NCBI RefSeq assembly: GCF_000022565.1
Contig: NC_012483.1
Span: 868,001-932,000, forward strand
DNA length: 64,000 nt
Origin: Acidobacterium capsulatum ATCC 51196
GTDB taxonomy: Bacteria > Acidobacteriota > Terriglobia > Terriglobales > Acidobacteriaceae
Reading direction: 5' to 3'
The stretch's first letter is position 1. Each line of letters begins with the position of its first letter. The position numbers and the translations under genes were made by a program. Below, piece after piece: positions 52,995 through 62,156 of the stretch. The notes beneath the pieces were generated by a model that made no database searches, was not told the origin of the DNA, and saw nothing but the letters and a program-made list of their open reading frames with translations.

Positions 52995-54197
52995 ATGGCC
53001 AATCCGCAGCAAAAAGACTATTACGGCACCCTCGGCATCAAAAAGACGGCCACGGCGGACGAGATCCGCAAGGCCTTTCGCAAACTCGCGCGCAAATATC
53101 ACCCCGATGTGAACCCAGGCGACAAAAAGGCCGAAGAGAAGTTCAAGGAAATCTCAGAGGCCAACGACATTCTGGGCGACGAAAAGAAGCGCAAAATCTA
53201 CGACCAGTTCGGCTTCTACTCCGACCAGATTGACCCGGCGGCGGCTGAGGCGGCGGCGCGGCAGGGCTATGCGCCGGGCGCTGGCAGCCCGCGCGGCGGC
53301 GGCCAGCAGGGCGTTCCCTTTGACTTCGGCGGCTTTGACTTCAGCGACTATCAGGGCGGCGGCGCGCAGCAGGGTGGCGGCTTTGGCGGCAGCTTCCGCG
53401 ATATTTTCTCCGGCATTTTTAACCAGGGCGGCGGCCGCCAGCCGCGCGGCCCCCAGCCAGGCACCGATCTGGAGTACCAGATCGAGGTCGATTTCTGGAC
53501 CGCCATTCGCGGCGGTACGGCGCGGCTGCAGATTCAGCGGCAGGAGGTCTGCCCGACCTGCCACGGCAAGGCCTCCACGGGCGGCCCGCACGCCTGCCCC
53601 GAGTGCCACGGCTCCGGCCAGGTCACGCAGATGGGCGGCCGCATGAAGTTCAACATTCAATGTCCGCGCTGCGGCGGCTCGGGCAAGGTGCAGAACGCCT
53701 GCCCCACCTGCCACGGCGACGGCACGGTCACGCGCTCTGAGCCGCTGGAATTTCGCATCAAGGCAGGCACGCGCGACGGCCAGCGCATCCGGCTGGCGGG
53801 GCGCGGCAACGCCGGCACGCACGGCGGCCAGCCCGGCGACCTTTACCTGATCATCCGCATGGGCACGCACCCGGTCTTTCAGCGGCTGGGCGATGACATT
53901 CACCTGACCGTGCCGGTCACCATTGCCGAGGCCGCGCTCGGGGCCAAGATTGAGGTGCCCACCATCGATGGCCGCGCACAGTTGAAGATTCCGCCCGGCA
54001 CGCAGAGCGGCCAGAAGCTGCGCATGCGCGAGCGCGGCGTGCCCTCAGCCACGCGCGAGGGCCAGCGCGGCGATGAAATTGTCACGGTGGAGATCGTGGT
54101 GCCGCAGCTTCGCGACGAGCGGTCCAAAGAGATTCTGCGCGAATTCTCAAAGCTCAACCCGGAAGACCCGCGCGAAGCCGTCTTTGCGAAGGTTTAG
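52995..54197 (+). CDS. dnaJ: chaperone protein DnaJ (Hsp40, type I)
   Basis: A 400-residue DnaJ with J-domain (HPD at residues 36-38 in RKYHPDVNPGD), Gly-rich linker with many Gln, four CXXCXGXG zinc motifs (CPTCHGKA, CPECHGSG, CPRCGGSG, CPTCHGDG) and the C-terminal substrate domains. It stimulates DnaK ATPase. It begins 3 bp after nei, so they are co-transcribed, an unusual pairing. dnaK lies 2.2 kb upstream. Confidence 0.97.
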   Translation: MANPQQKDYYGTLGIKKTATADEIRKAFRKLARKYHPDVNPGDKKAEEKFKEISEANDILGDEKKRKIYDQFGFYSDQIDPAAAEAAARQGYAPGAGSPRGGGQQGVPFDFGGFDFSDYQGGGAQQGGGFGGSFRDIFSGIFNQGGGRQPRGPQPGTDLEYQIEVDFWTAIRGGTARLQIQRQEVCPTCHGKASTGGPHACPECHGSGQVTQMGGRMKFNIQCPRCGGSGKVQNACPTCHGDGTVTRSEPLEFRIKAGTRDGQRIRLAGRGNAGTHGGQPGDLYLIIRMGTHPVFQRLGDDIHLTVPVTIAEAALGAKIEVPTIDGRAQLKIPPGTQSGQKLRMRERGVPSATREGQRGDEIVTVEIVVPQLRDERSKEILREFSKLNPEDPREAVFAKV

Positions 54198-54232
54198 GGC
54201 CGAGGTTTAGGGCCAACAAAGAACGCAGAGTG

Positions 54233-54257
54233 TCCCACATCTCGACGAGATGTGGGA
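54233..54257. terminator. perfect 12-bp palindrome after dnaJ
   Basis: TCCCACATCTCG and CGAGATGTGGGA around a single A, 36 bp after the dnaJ stop. There is no T-run, so it may be a terminator or an interspersed palindrome. It follows a tandem GGTTTAGGGCC duplication. Confidence 0.5.
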
Positions 54258-54340
54258 TTCTCAGACTGTTGACAAAGTTGAATTGGAGCAGAACAAACAT
54301 CGCGCAGAGGCTAAACCCCATGATTTCATTGGGGTAGATC

Positions 54341-54367
54341 GGCATGACTGAAGTCATGCCCTGTTAC
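54341..54367 (+). repeat. REP-like 27-bp palindromic repeat
   Basis: GGCATGACTGAAGTCATGCC followed by CTGTTAC; a compensated variant of the 7351/45245/45590 family (both arms changed G to A and C to T, keeping the pairing). Confidence 0.7.
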
Positions 54368-54426
54368 AAAACGATTGCTGCATAGGTTTGCCTCCAACCT
54401 CGATTCCCTTTCCCACGAGAGCCGCC

Positions 54427-54945
54427 ATGGTCACCCTCACCACCGAACGCCTCATCCTGCGCCCGCTCACGCTCGACGACACCGATGCCCTGCTCGCCGT
54501 CTGGGGCGATGCCGAGACCATGCGCTATTACCCCTCCACGCTCAACCGCGAGCAGATGGTGGCGCGCATCGAGGCGCAGATCGAGCGCTACGCCACCGGC
54601 ACGGGCCAGCTTGCCGTGCTGCTGAGGGACTCAGGGGAGTTGATCGGCGGCTGCGGCCCGGTCTGGCACGAGGTCGAGGGCGTTCAGGAATTAGAGGTCG
54701 GCTACCACATTCGCCGCGACCACTGGGGCAGGGGCTACGCGCCCGAGGCGGCGCGGGCCGTGCTCGATCATGCTCGCGTTACACTTCAAAAGGATGACTG
54801 TATCTCGCTGATTCGATTAGAGAACTACCCCTCGCGGCGCGCTGCCGAAAAGAACGGCGCGGTGCTCGAAAAGATCGTCCACTGGCGCGACTATGACCAC
54901 TGCGTCTACCGCTATCTTCAGGCTGGCTTCAGCGGCCAACGGTAA
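54427..54945 (+). CDS. GNAT family N-acetyltransferase
   Basis: A 172-residue GNAT protein of the RimJ/RimL type: MVTLTTERLILRPLTLDDTD at the start, GGCGPVWHEVEGVQELEVGY for beta-strand 4, then the acetyl-CoA loop RRDHWGRGYAPEAARAV and NYPSRRAAEKNGA. The acceptor may be an amino acid, a ribosomal protein or another amine; it cannot be told. ATG 54427 begins the conserved region. Confidence 0.88.
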   Translation: MVTLTTERLILRPLTLDDTDALLAVWGDAETMRYYPSTLNREQMVARIEAQIERYATGTGQLAVLLRDSGELIGGCGPVWHEVEGVQELEVGYHIRRDHWGRGYAPEAARAVLDHARVTLQKDDCISLIRLENYPSRRAAEKNGAVLEKIVHWRDYDHCVYRYLQAGFSGQR

Positions 54946-54955
54946 ACTGGGTAGG

Positions 54956-55441
54956 ATGAGTCTTCTCACACAAGCCCCGGCGGAAACGCAGGCCGAAACA
55001 CAGACCCCAACCGAGCGGCTCATGCAGCCCCTGATGACCCAGGCCCGGGCGCTGCTGCGCCGTTACGGCACGCTGGGCCCCGTGGCCTTTGCCATGCTGA
55101 TGGGCGGGCAGGTGGAGCGCATCTCGGTCACGCCGAAGCGCCTGCCGCCGGACCCTGAAGAACTGAAGACAGCCCTGCTCGAACATCTGGCGCAGCAGTC
55201 GGCCACCGGGCAGTGGCAGGGTGCGGCCATCGCGGCGCACTTCCCGCTGGAGCAGCCTTCGCCCGAGGGCTTTGAGGACGCCATTATCGGCCATGTCGAA
55301 ATGAAGGATGGTTCGGTGCTGCAGGCCACCCTGCCGTACCGCGTGACCGGGGGCCAGTTGGGCGGAATCATTCCGAGAAAGGTTGTCTTCGGAGAGATTC
55401 ACGTGAACAATACAGCCAGTACCCTCTTTCAGTTTTCCTGA
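54956..55441 (+). CDS. hypothetical protein upstream of hspR (161 aa)
   Basis: A 161-residue soluble protein starting MSLLTQAPAETQAETQTPTE. It has a helical region LMTQARALLRRYGTLGPVAF and a beta-rich end (IIGHVEMKDGSVLQATLPYR; GEIHVNNTASTLFQFS). No family is recognised. ATG 54956 is preceded by GGTAGG and is preferred over 54893, which would overlap the GNAT gene. It ends 4 bp before hspR, so the two are co-expressed and it may take part in the stress response. Confidence 0.75.
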   Translation: MSLLTQAPAETQAETQTPTERLMQPLMTQARALLRRYGTLGPVAFAMLMGGQVERISVTPKRLPPDPEELKTALLEHLAQQSATGQWQGAAIAAHFPLEQPSPEGFEDAIIGHVEMKDGSVLQATLPYRVTGGQLGGIIPRKVVFGEIHVNNTASTLFQFS

Positions 55442-55445
55442 AGCC

Positions 55446-55853
55446 ATGCCGACCAAACGCAAATCCAAGGGCGCGTACATGATCTCGGCGGTCGCCGAGA
55501 TGTACGACATTCACCCCCAGACCCTGCGCCTCTATGAGCGCGAAGGGCTGCTGAAACCCTCGCGCACCGAGGGAAACACACGGCTATATACTGATGAGGA
55601 CCTCGAACGGCTGGAATTTATTCTGAACCTGGCCCGCGACCTTGGCGTGAACATCGCAGGCATCGCCATCATTTTGCAGATGCGCGAACGCATGGAAGAG
55701 ATGAACCGCCAGATGCAGGACTTCGTGGAGTATGTGCGCTCAGAGATGCTGACGCACATGCAGCAGGGCTTTTCGCAGAACAGCCCTCAGCCCGGAGCCA
55801 TTGTGCCGCTGAAACGCCCGATGGTGGTTCCGCACAGCAGGAGCAAGCGCTAA
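55446..55853 (+). CDS. hspR: HspR, MerR-family heat-shock repressor
   Basis: A 135-residue MerR-family protein with the HspR-type N-terminus AYMISAVAEMYDIHPQTLRL, then YEREGLLKPSRTEGNTRLYT and a coiled-coil (MRERMEEMNRQMQDF). HspR represses dnaK-type operons at HAIR sites together with DnaK as co-repressor in actinobacteria. A HAIR-like site occurs before dnaK in this window. The C-terminal tail is basic. Confidence 0.88.
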   Translation: MPTKRKSKGAYMISAVAEMYDIHPQTLRLYEREGLLKPSRTEGNTRLYTDEDLERLEFILNLARDLGVNIAGIAIILQMRERMEEMNRQMQDFVEYVRSEMLTHMQQGFSQNSPQPGAIVPLKRPMVVPHSRSKR

Positions 55854-55865
55854 GCTTTGACCGCA

Positions 55866-57152
55866 ATGCACATTGTCGCGATGGCCCAGAGCCTGATGAA
55901 TGCACAGGTAAGCCTCTACGGCTTCGGGGTGCTGACCCCGGCCGGCAGCCTGCTGGCGCGGCTGCTGCTGCTCGTCGCCATCGTGGGGCTGATCGCCTCC
56001 ACCGTCTTTACGATGCTGGTCATCGCGGGCACGTTCCGCTTCCGCAATCAGAAGACGGACGAGGGGGCCGAAGAGTTTCTTCCGCCGCTGAGCCTGCTCA
56101 AGCCACTGCACGGCGAGGAGCCGGGCCTCGAAGCGCACCTCGACAGCTTCTTCCGGCAGGACTACCCCAACTACGAGATTCTCTTCTGCGCGCGCAGCGC
56201 CAACGACCCCGGCATGAAGATTGCCCGCCGCGTGGCCGCGCGCCATCCGCATATTCCGGCGCGTTTTCTCAGCACCGGCGAGCCGCAGTACATCAACGCC
56301 AAAGTAGCCTCGCTGGAACTGATGGGCGCGGCCGCGGAGCACGATCTGCTGGTTATCAGCGACAGCGACGTGCATGTGGAGCCGGGCTATCTGCGCACCA
56401 TCGCCGCGCCCTTCCGCAATGAGCGCGTGGGCGCGCTCACCTGCGTTTATCGCGGCGAGGCTCATCGCGGCCTGTGGGCGCACCTTGAGGCGGCGGGCAT
56501 GTCGATTGAGATGACCGCCGGCGTCGTGGTCGCCAACATGCTTGAGGGCATGCAGTTTCTGCTGGGCCCCACCATGGCCATGCGCCGCCAGTGCGTTGAG
56601 CAGATCGGCGGCTTTGGCGTGCTGGGCAGCTACTGCGCCGACGACTTCATGCTCGGCAAGCTGATTGCCGAAAACGGCCATACCGTTGTGCTCTCGCAGC
56701 ATGTCATCGATCACGTCATCGTGAGCGACGGCTTCGTCGAGACGCAAAAGCACCAGATTCGCTGGATGCGCTCCACGCGCTTCTCGCGCCCCAAGGGCCA
56801 CTTCGGCACCGGACTCACCTTCAGCGTTCCCTTCGGCATTCTCGCCTTTGTGGCCGCGGGCGCTCTGCAATATCCGCGTCTCGCATTCTTTCTGCTCGGC
56901 TACTCCATCGCGGCGCGCATGCTGCTGGCTCTGGTGGTGGGGGCGTTTGCCGTGCGCGAGCGCATACTGATGCGCACCGTGCTGCTTTATCCGCTGCGCG
57001 ACCTGCTTGGTTTTCTCTACTGGGCGGCCAGCTACCGCAGCGATCTCATTCTCTGGCGCGGGCGCGAGTTCCGCCTGCACAAAGATGGCCTCATGGTCGA
57101 TGCCGCCGCCGGTTACCAGGAAGACGAGACAGCACTGTCGGCTGGCATTTAA
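55866..57152 (+). CDS. hpnI: HpnI-like glycosyltransferase (GT21, hopanoid glucosaminyl transfer)
   Basis: A 428-residue membrane glycosyltransferase related to ceramide glucosyltransferase. An N-terminal helix (LLARLLLLVAIVGLIASTVF) is followed by SLLKPLHGEEPGLEAHLDSF, donor-site VISDSDVHVEPGYL, FLLGPTMAMRRQ, and the acceptor motif QIRWMRSTR, then two or three C-terminal membrane helices. HpnI is proposed to add N-acetylglucosamine to bacteriohopanetetrol, followed by HpnK. ATG 55866 is chosen; a TTG at 55857 is less likely. A ceramide-type acceptor is the alternative. Confidence 0.82.
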   Translation: MHIVAMAQSLMNAQVSLYGFGVLTPAGSLLARLLLLVAIVGLIASTVFTMLVIAGTFRFRNQKTDEGAEEFLPPLSLLKPLHGEEPGLEAHLDSFFRQDYPNYEILFCARSANDPGMKIARRVAARHPHIPARFLSTGEPQYINAKVASLELMGAAAEHDLLVISDSDVHVEPGYLRTIAAPFRNERVGALTCVYRGEAHRGLWAHLEAAGMSIEMTAGVVVANMLEGMQFLLGPTMAMRRQCVEQIGGFGVLGSYCADDFMLGKLIAENGHTVVLSQHVIDHVIVSDGFVETQKHQIRWMRSTRFSRPKGHFGTGLTFSVPFGILAFVAAGALQYPRLAFFLLGYSIAARMLLALVVGAFAVRERILMRTVLLYPLRDLLGFLYWAASYRSDLILWRGREFRLHKDGLMVDAAAGYQEDETALSAGI

Positions 57153-57265
57153 GCTGTTTGCAGTGTTTGCGGAGCGCGGCCATTCCCGGCTCCGGTTGAT
57201 GTGCTTGCTGCGAAAGCCCCGATCATGACCCTTGTCTCCACTTCCCCCTTGAAAGCCGGCGCTCG

Positions 57266-58843
57266 ATGAAGGCCGGCCAGACCGCAATCATCATTGGCGC
57301 GGGCCCGGCCGGGCTCACGGCGGCTCTCGAGTTCACGCGCCGCTCCGGCATTCACCCCATCGTGCTGGAGGCCTCGCCCACGCTGATCGGCGGCATCTCC
57401 TGCACCATTGAGCACCACGGCAATCGCATGGACATCGGCGGCCACCGCTTCTTCTCAAAATCTGACCGCGTGATGCAGTGGTGGACTGACCTGATGCCCA
57501 TCGCCGCCGGAGCCGCCGGCGCGGCCGAGCAGGCCATTCGCTACCAGGGCCAGCAGCGCACCGTCACCACGCACACCGCGGCCTCAGCCGACGACGACCT
57601 CGTGATGCTGGTGCGCCCGCGCAAGAGCCGCATCTATTTTCTGCGCAGCTTCTTTGACTATCCGCTGGCGCTCAATGCGCAGACCATCCGGCAGCTTGGC
57701 CTCGTGCGCATGGCAAAAATCGGCCTCGGCTATCTCAAGGTCAAGCTCTTCCCGCGCAAGCAGGAAGCGACGCTCGAAGACTTTCTCATCAACCGCTTCG
57801 GCACCGAGTTGTACCTGACTTTCTTCAAGTCCTACACCGAAAAAGTGTGGGGTGTGAAATGTAACCAGATCAGTGCCGAATGGGGCGCGCAGCGCATCAA
57901 GGGCCTCTCACTGCGCACGGCCATCGCGCACTTTCTCAAGAAGACCTTCGGGCCAAAGTCCTCGGGCGACCTCGCGCAAAAGGGCACCGAAACCTCGCTG
58001 ATCGAGCAGTTTCTCTATCCCAAATTTGGCCCCGGCCAGCTCTGGGAGCACGCCGCGAAGCTGATCGAGCAGCAGGGCGGCGAGTTGCGCCGCGGCTGGC
58101 GCGTAACCGGCCTGCACGTCGAGAGCAACCGCGTCGCATCCGTAACCGCCGTGGACACAGAAGGCCAGACGCACACGCTCGCCGCCGATTACGTCTTCTC
58201 CACCATGCCGGTGCGTGAGCTGGTGCGCTCGCTTGACTGCCCCGTGCCGCCCAACGTGCAGGAGGTGAGTGACGGCCTGCAGTATCGCGACTTCATCACC
58301 GTGGGGCTGCTCGTCGATCGTCTCGCCGTCTCCGAGCCCGATGGCTCGCCGCTCAAGGATACCTGGATCTACATTCAGGAGCCCGACGTGCTCGTGGGCC
58401 GCCTGCAGATCTTCAACAACTGGAGCCCTTGGATGGTCGCCGACCCCTCGAAGGTGTGGATCGGTCTCGAATACTTCTGCTACGACACCGACGAGTTGTG
58501 GAAGATGGACAACGAAAGCCTCGCAAAGCTGGCCATCGGCGAGGTGGAGAAGATCGGCATTTTGCGCGCCGCCGACGTGCGCGACTGGCATGTGGTGCGC
58601 GTGCCCAAAACCTACCCCGCCTACTTTGGCACCTACGAGCGCTTTGATGAGATCAGCAGCTATCTCAACGGCTTTGAAAATCTCTTTCTCGTGGGCCGCA
58701 ACGGCATGCACAAGTACAACAATCAGGACCACTCCATGCTCACGGCCATGACCGCCGTCGATCAGATCGTCGCCGGCGAGATCGACAAGAGCGCGCTCTG
58801 GCAAATCAACACCGAGCAGGAGTACCACGAAGAGAAGAAGTAG
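57266..58843 (+). CDS. FAD-dependent oxidoreductase, amine-oxidase/UDP-galactopyranose-mutase-like
   Basis: A 525-residue flavoprotein. The Rossmann motif [18 protein letters not shown] is at the N-terminus, with [20 protein letters not shown] and [12 protein letters not shown], and a C-terminal FAD contact [20 protein letters not shown]. These motifs belong to a NAD(P)/FAD-dependent group often found in polysaccharide loci and called protoporphyrinogen-oxidase-like. The substrate is unknown. It lies 113 bp after hpnI on the same strand. Confidence 0.8.
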   Translation: MKAGQTAIIIGAGPAGLTAALEFTRRSGIHPIVLEASPTLIGGISCTIEHHGNRMDIGGHRFFSKSDRVMQWWTDLMPIAAGAAGAAEQAIRYQGQQRTVTTHTAASADDDLVMLVRPRKSRIYFLRSFFDYPLALNAQTIRQLGLVRMAKIGLGYLKVKLFPRKQEATLEDFLINRFGTELYLTFFKSYTEKVWGVKCNQISAEWGAQRIKGLSLRTAIAHFLKKTFGPKSSGDLAQKGTETSLIEQFLYPKFGPGQLWEHAAKLIEQQGGELRRGWRVTGLHVESNRVASVTAVDTEGQTHTLAADYVFSTMPVRELVRSLDCPVPPNVQEVSDGLQYRDFITVGLLVDRLAVSEPDGSPLKDTWIYIQEPDVLVGRLQIFNNWSPWMVADPSKVWIGLEYFCYDTDELWKMDNESLAKLAIGEVEKIGILRAADVRDWHVVRVPKTYPAYFGTYERFDEISSYLNGFENLFLVGRNGMHKYNNQDHSMLTAMTAVDQIVAGEIDKSALWQINTEQEYHEEKK

Positions 58844-58854
58844 AGGCGGGACGT

Positions 58855-58972
58855 GCTGGGAGAAACTCCAGACGATATAGCCGTTCCTGAAATATCTCCG
58901 GGATTCTTCCTGTCTCGCGAACGAAGGCTCGTTCCCGGGGCCCGGTTTAGGCCGTTGGCCTCAGAATGACGC
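58855..58972 (+). repeat. half copy of the large inverted element
   Basis: GCTGGGAGAAACTCC ... CTCCGGGATTCTTCCTG ... CTCAGAATGACGC, 12 bp after the flavoprotein stop. The 449 bp from 58844 to 59292 hold this and a full copy at 59026-59226, and no gene. Confidence 0.7.
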
Positions 58973-59025
58973 AGCCTTGAGTGCTTCTGTAACTTGTAAA
59001 CTCCCTGGCAGCCACTCATTGTCAG

Positions 59026-59226
59026 GCGTCATTCTGAGCGAACCGGGGTACCCGGCATGCGCAGCACGCTGGGGTGGGAGCGAAGAATCCCGGCAATGCT
59101 TGCATCGCGATTGCCGTTTGGAGTTTCTCCCATAATGTTTGATCTGGCATGGTGGGGGAAACTTCACCATGCGTTCACGACCGAAACCTCACTGGGATTC
59201 TTCGGCCGTTGGCCTCAGAATGACGC
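59026..59226. repeat. large inverted-repeat element (full copy, 201 bp)
   Basis: Begins GCGTCATTCTGAGCG and ends CTCAGAATGACGC; contains GAAGAATCCCGGCAATG and TGGGATTCTTCGG in opposite orientation. Confidence 0.78.
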
Positions 59227-59292
59227 CGTTGAAGCTGAAAGCTCCGATAGACGTATTACTGCCGCAAGGCGCGGATGCCTGAAAGGCCAGCC

Positions 59293-59577
59293 CTACTTCT
59301 CCCAGTGGTCCTTGTGCTCGCGCACCCACCAGCACACCGGGTAGCGGCTGTGAGGAAACAGCGACTCCGCGCACGTCACCTGGTCGGTGCCCGCGTAGTC
59401 GTACTCCATGCGATGATTCTTGAGCGGCGTGGCCACCATGGTGTTCACCGCAATCACCGCCGTGCCGCCGCCCTCGGCGCGCCGCACGGCGTAGACGGCC
59501 AGGTCCACCAGATAGGCCGCCACCAGCAGCACCACCAGATACTTCGCCAGACGCCCCAGCCACTCCCACAGAATCAC
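59293..59577 (-). CDS. small membrane-anchored hypothetical protein (94 aa)
   Basis: A 94-residue protein with one N-terminal membrane helix (WLGRLAKYLVVLLVAAYLVD) and a soluble part containing two cysteines (QVTCAESLFPHSRYPVCWWV). It is divergent from the M24 peptidase gene 73 bp away. I recall similar short proteins in Acidobacteriota but know no function. Confidence 0.7.
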   Translation of the reverse strand: MILWEWLGRLAKYLVVLLVAAYLVDLAVYAVRRAEGGGTAVIAVNTMVATPLKNHRMEYDYAGTDQVTCAESLFPHSRYPVCWWVREHKDHWEK

Positions 59578-59650
59578 GCGCGGCTCCTCATCGCCCTGAG
59601 TTTACTCTGACGGCGCGGCGTGCGTTATCCTTTCCCTTCGCCCTCGCGAA

Positions 59651-60862
59651 ATGGAGTTGCTCACCGCCGTGAATCCCAAAGTAGACATCCAGAAAATTCA
59701 GGCCGCCATCGCCGCCAGCGGAGCCGACGCGTGGCTCTTCTACGACCACCATCACCGCGATCCGCTCGCCTCGCAGATTTTGTCTCTGCCCATGGATGAT
59801 CTGGTTTCGCGACGCTGGTACTACGTGATTCCCGCCCAGGGTGAACCGCAAAAGCTCGTCCACAAAATTGAGTCGGGCAAGCTCGATTCCCTGCCCGGCG
59901 AAAAGCGGACCTACGCGGCCTGGCAGCAGTTGGAGCAGCACCTGCGCGAGATGCTCGCGCCCTACACGCGGCTCGCCATGCAATATTCGCCGCGCAACGC
60001 CATCATGTATGTCTCCATGGTCGATGCGGGCACGATTGAACTGCTGCGCGAGTTTGGCAAAACCATCGTCAGCTCGGCCGATCTGGTCAGCCAGTTTCAG
60101 GCCGTGCTCACGGAGCAGCAGATCGCCAGCCACTTCGTGGCGCAGCAGGCCATTGACGAGATTCTTGCCGCTGGCTTTGCCGAGATTGGCCGCCGCTCGG
60201 CCGCCCAGGAGCACTTCACCGAGTACGACATGGTGCTGTGGCTCGAAGACTCCATGCGCCGCGCGGGCCTTGTCTGGGAGCATCGGCCCAATGTGTCTGT
60301 CAACGCCAACAGCGCCGACTCGCACTATGAACCGAGTGCTGAAAACAGCCGCCCCATCCGCACCGGCGACTTTCTGCTCATCGACATCTGGGCGCGGCAA
60401 GACCCGGCGCGCGCAGGTTTTGAAACCTGCTTCTACGACATCACCTGGACCGCTGTGATCGGCCGCGAGCCCACCGAAGAAGAGGTGCGCGTCTTCACCA
60501 CCGTGCGCGATGCGCGCGACGCCGCCATTCGCGCCGTGGAAGAGGCCTTCGCCGCCGGGCGCCCCATTCAGGGCTGGGAGGCCGATGACCGCGCCCGCGC
60601 CGTCATCACCGAGGCGGGCTACGGCGACTATTTCACGCATCGCACGGGACACAACATCAGCAGCACGCTGCATGGCAGCGGCGCACACCTCGACAATCTG
60701 GAAACGCACGACGAGCGCCGCCTGCTGCCGAACACCTGCTTCTCGGTCGAGCCAGGCATTTATCTTGAGCACTTCGGCGTGCGCAGCGAGGTCAACATGA
60801 TGACGTCGGCCACCAGCGCCCGCGTCACAGGAAACATGCAGCAGCAACTGTTACGAATCTGA
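59651..60862 (+). CDS. M24 family metallopeptidase (Xaa-Pro aminopeptidase-like)
   Basis: A 403-residue pita-bread metallopeptidase with N-terminal creatinase-like domain (SGADAWLFYDHHHRDPLA). Five metal ligands are visible: Asp in FLLIDIWARQ, Asp in CFYDITWTA, His in HRTGHNISS, Glu in SVEPGIYLE and Glu in GVRSEVNMM. It should hydrolyse X-Pro bonds or related peptides in the cytoplasm. ATG 59651 gives MELLTAVNPK. Confidence 0.9.
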   Translation: MELLTAVNPKVDIQKIQAAIAASGADAWLFYDHHHRDPLASQILSLPMDDLVSRRWYYVIPAQGEPQKLVHKIESGKLDSLPGEKRTYAAWQQLEQHLREMLAPYTRLAMQYSPRNAIMYVSMVDAGTIELLREFGKTIVSSADLVSQFQAVLTEQQIASHFVAQQAIDEILAAGFAEIGRRSAAQEHFTEYDMVLWLEDSMRRAGLVWEHRPNVSVNANSADSHYEPSAENSRPIRTGDFLLIDIWARQDPARAGFETCFYDITWTAVIGREPTEEEVRVFTTVRDARDAAIRAVEEAFAAGRPIQGWEADDRARAVITEAGYGDYFTHRTGHNISSTLHGSGAHLDNLETHDERRLLPNTCFSVEPGIYLEHFGVRSEVNMMTSATSARVTGNMQQQLLRI

Positions 60863-60951
60863 GAGGCAGGGGTGATGCGGCCAGTTGTCAGTTGCCAGTC
60901 CTCAGTGGTTGGTTAGCGATTGCCTATGGTTTGTGGTTCCAGGCTCCCCGG

Positions 60952-61154
60952 GCGTCATTCTGAGCGAACCTGGGTCCCCGGCGTGCGCAGCAAGCTGGGG
61001 TGGGAGCGAAGAATTCCGGCGAGGCGTCGGTGGCCACCGCTGCCGTAGGTTTCTCCCACCATGCCCGATCGAACATCATGGGAGAAACTCCGAGCCGCAT
61101 CTGTCTCTGAAACATCGCCGGGATTCTTCACCGCTGCGCGGTTCAGAATGACGC
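60952..61154. repeat. large inverted-repeat element (full copy, 203 bp)
   Basis: Begins GCGTCATTCTGAGCG and ends CAGAATGACGC. The two halves meet at CCCACCATGCCCGATCG and CATGGGAGAAAC near 61060-61085. Confidence 0.8.
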
Positions 61155-61242
61155 ATCAGGGAGGGGCGAGGCAGAGCGTAGCTCCCGGCGGCTAGATGCC
61201 GCAGGCTGGTCCCTGGCAAGGGACGACTCTCGCCTCGCAACC

Positions 61243-61298
61243 GACCACTGACAACTGAAGACTGACAACTGGGGACTGAGGACTGGGGACTGACAACT
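61243..61298. repeat. 7-mer GGGGACT/GACAACT tandem repeats
   Basis: About eight 7-bp units; an inverse set (GTCAGTTGCCAGTCCTCAG) is at about 60889-60907, on the other side of the large inverted element. Confidence 0.65.
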
Positions 61299-61299
61299 G

Positions 61300-61344
61300 A
61301 CCGCCTCACCCCTGGCCGCTTCACCCCTGTCGGCTCCACCACTG
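61300..61344. repeat. three tandem 15-bp units upstream of the DUF6677 gene
   Basis: Units ACCGCCTCACCCCTG, GCCGCTTCACCCCTG, TCGGCTCCACCACTG end 24 bp before the start codon; same family as 4469-4513. Confidence 0.75.
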
Positions 61345-61368
61345 CCTCTCCGTGTATATTCAGTAGAG

Positions 61369-61767
61369 ATGCCTGCCAAAGCGAATCCATCTGAGCCGAA
61401 GCAAGGGTTTCGTTACCTCGCATTGCTTGCCGGTTGGCTCATCCCCGGCGCGGGACACCTGATCACGGGCCGCTGGGTGCGTGCGCTGCTGCTCTTTGTC
61501 TCCATCACGGCCATGTTTGGCCTGGGGCTCGCCATGCTGGGGCATCTCTACCTGCCGAACACCGGCAATCCGCTCGACATTCTGGGCTTCGTCGGCGACC
61601 TGGGCAACGGCCTGCTCTACTTTGGGGCGCGGCTGCTCGGCGCGGGCACCACGGCAACCACCGTGATCAGTGAGGACTACGGCACCAAGTTCATCGTTGT
61701 GGCCGGCCTGCTCAACTTCATCGCCGCCGTCGATGCGCACAACCTGCAGATCGGGAGGAAGCAGTAA
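61369..61767 (+). CDS. DUF6677-type membrane protein
   Basis: A 132-residue protein starting MPAKANPSEPKQGFRYLALL. It has about three membrane helices with the motif AGWLIPGAGHLITGRWVRAL, typical of the small acidobacterial DUF6677 group and of TM2-like proteins, and ends AVDAHNLQIGRKQ. Function unknown. Its stop overlaps the next ATG as TAATG, so a two-gene unit is likely. Confidence 0.78.
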   Translation: MPAKANPSEPKQGFRYLALLAGWLIPGAGHLITGRWVRALLLFVSITAMFGLGLAMLGHLYLPNTGNPLDILGFVGDLGNGLLYFGARLLGAGTTATTVISEDYGTKFIVVAGLLNFIAAVDAHNLQIGRKQ

Positions 61768-61943
61768 TGGCGATGACCCATTTCAATGCCGTGCTGCTCT
61801 TCGCTACCTTTGCGTCGGTGGTCTTCGCCATCACGCAGCGCTCCACGCCCAAGGCGATGCTGCGCTACGGCATCTATTGCTGGCTCTGGTTTGTGCTCTC
61901 GGTGATCGTGATCGCCTGGGTGCTGCACTGGATTCATCCGTAA
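61767..61943 (+). CDS. small two-helix membrane protein (58 aa)
   Basis: A 58-residue ORF coupled to the DUF6677 gene by TAATG. Two helices (FNAVLLFATFASVVFAIT and YCWLWFVLSVIVIAWVLHW) are joined by a basic loop QRSTPKAMLRYG. GGGAGGAAG lies 7 bp before its ATG. No family is recognised. Confidence 0.78.
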   Translation: MAMTHFNAVLLFATFASVVFAITQRSTPKAMLRYGIYCWLWFVLSVIVIAWVLHWIHP

Positions 61944-61945
61944 AC

Positions 61946-61991
61946 CAGCGAGTCAGCGCGCCTTGCGGCGCAAGCAAGTCAGCAAGTCAGC
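61946..61991. repeat. 8-mer array, left arm
   Basis: AGCGAGTC then two AGCAAGTC units with a short interruption (AGCGCGCCTTGCGGCGCA). Same unit family as 48397-48477. Confidence 0.7.
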
Positions 61992-62103
61992 CACAAATTC
62001 CTTCCGCCATTTGTCATCACGAGCGAAGCACAGCACGCGTAGTCGAGAGATCTGCGGTTTCCGTCTATGCCCGGAAAATCTTGCTTCCACCAACACGATG
62101 GCT

Positions 62104-62151
62104 GGCTTGCTGGCTCGCTGACTTGCTGACCGGCTAACTCGCTGACTTGCT
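62104..62151. repeat. 8-mer array, right arm (inverted)
   Basis: Six units: GGCTTGCT, GGCTCGCT, GACTTGCT, GACCGGCT, AACTCGCT, GACTTGCT, inverse to the left arm across 112 bp with no gene. Confidence 0.7.
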
Positions 62152-62156
62152 GCCCC

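Noticed and set aside
55740-57287. Minus-strand ORF of 515 codons opposite hpnI
   Set aside because: Antisense shadow; no domain.
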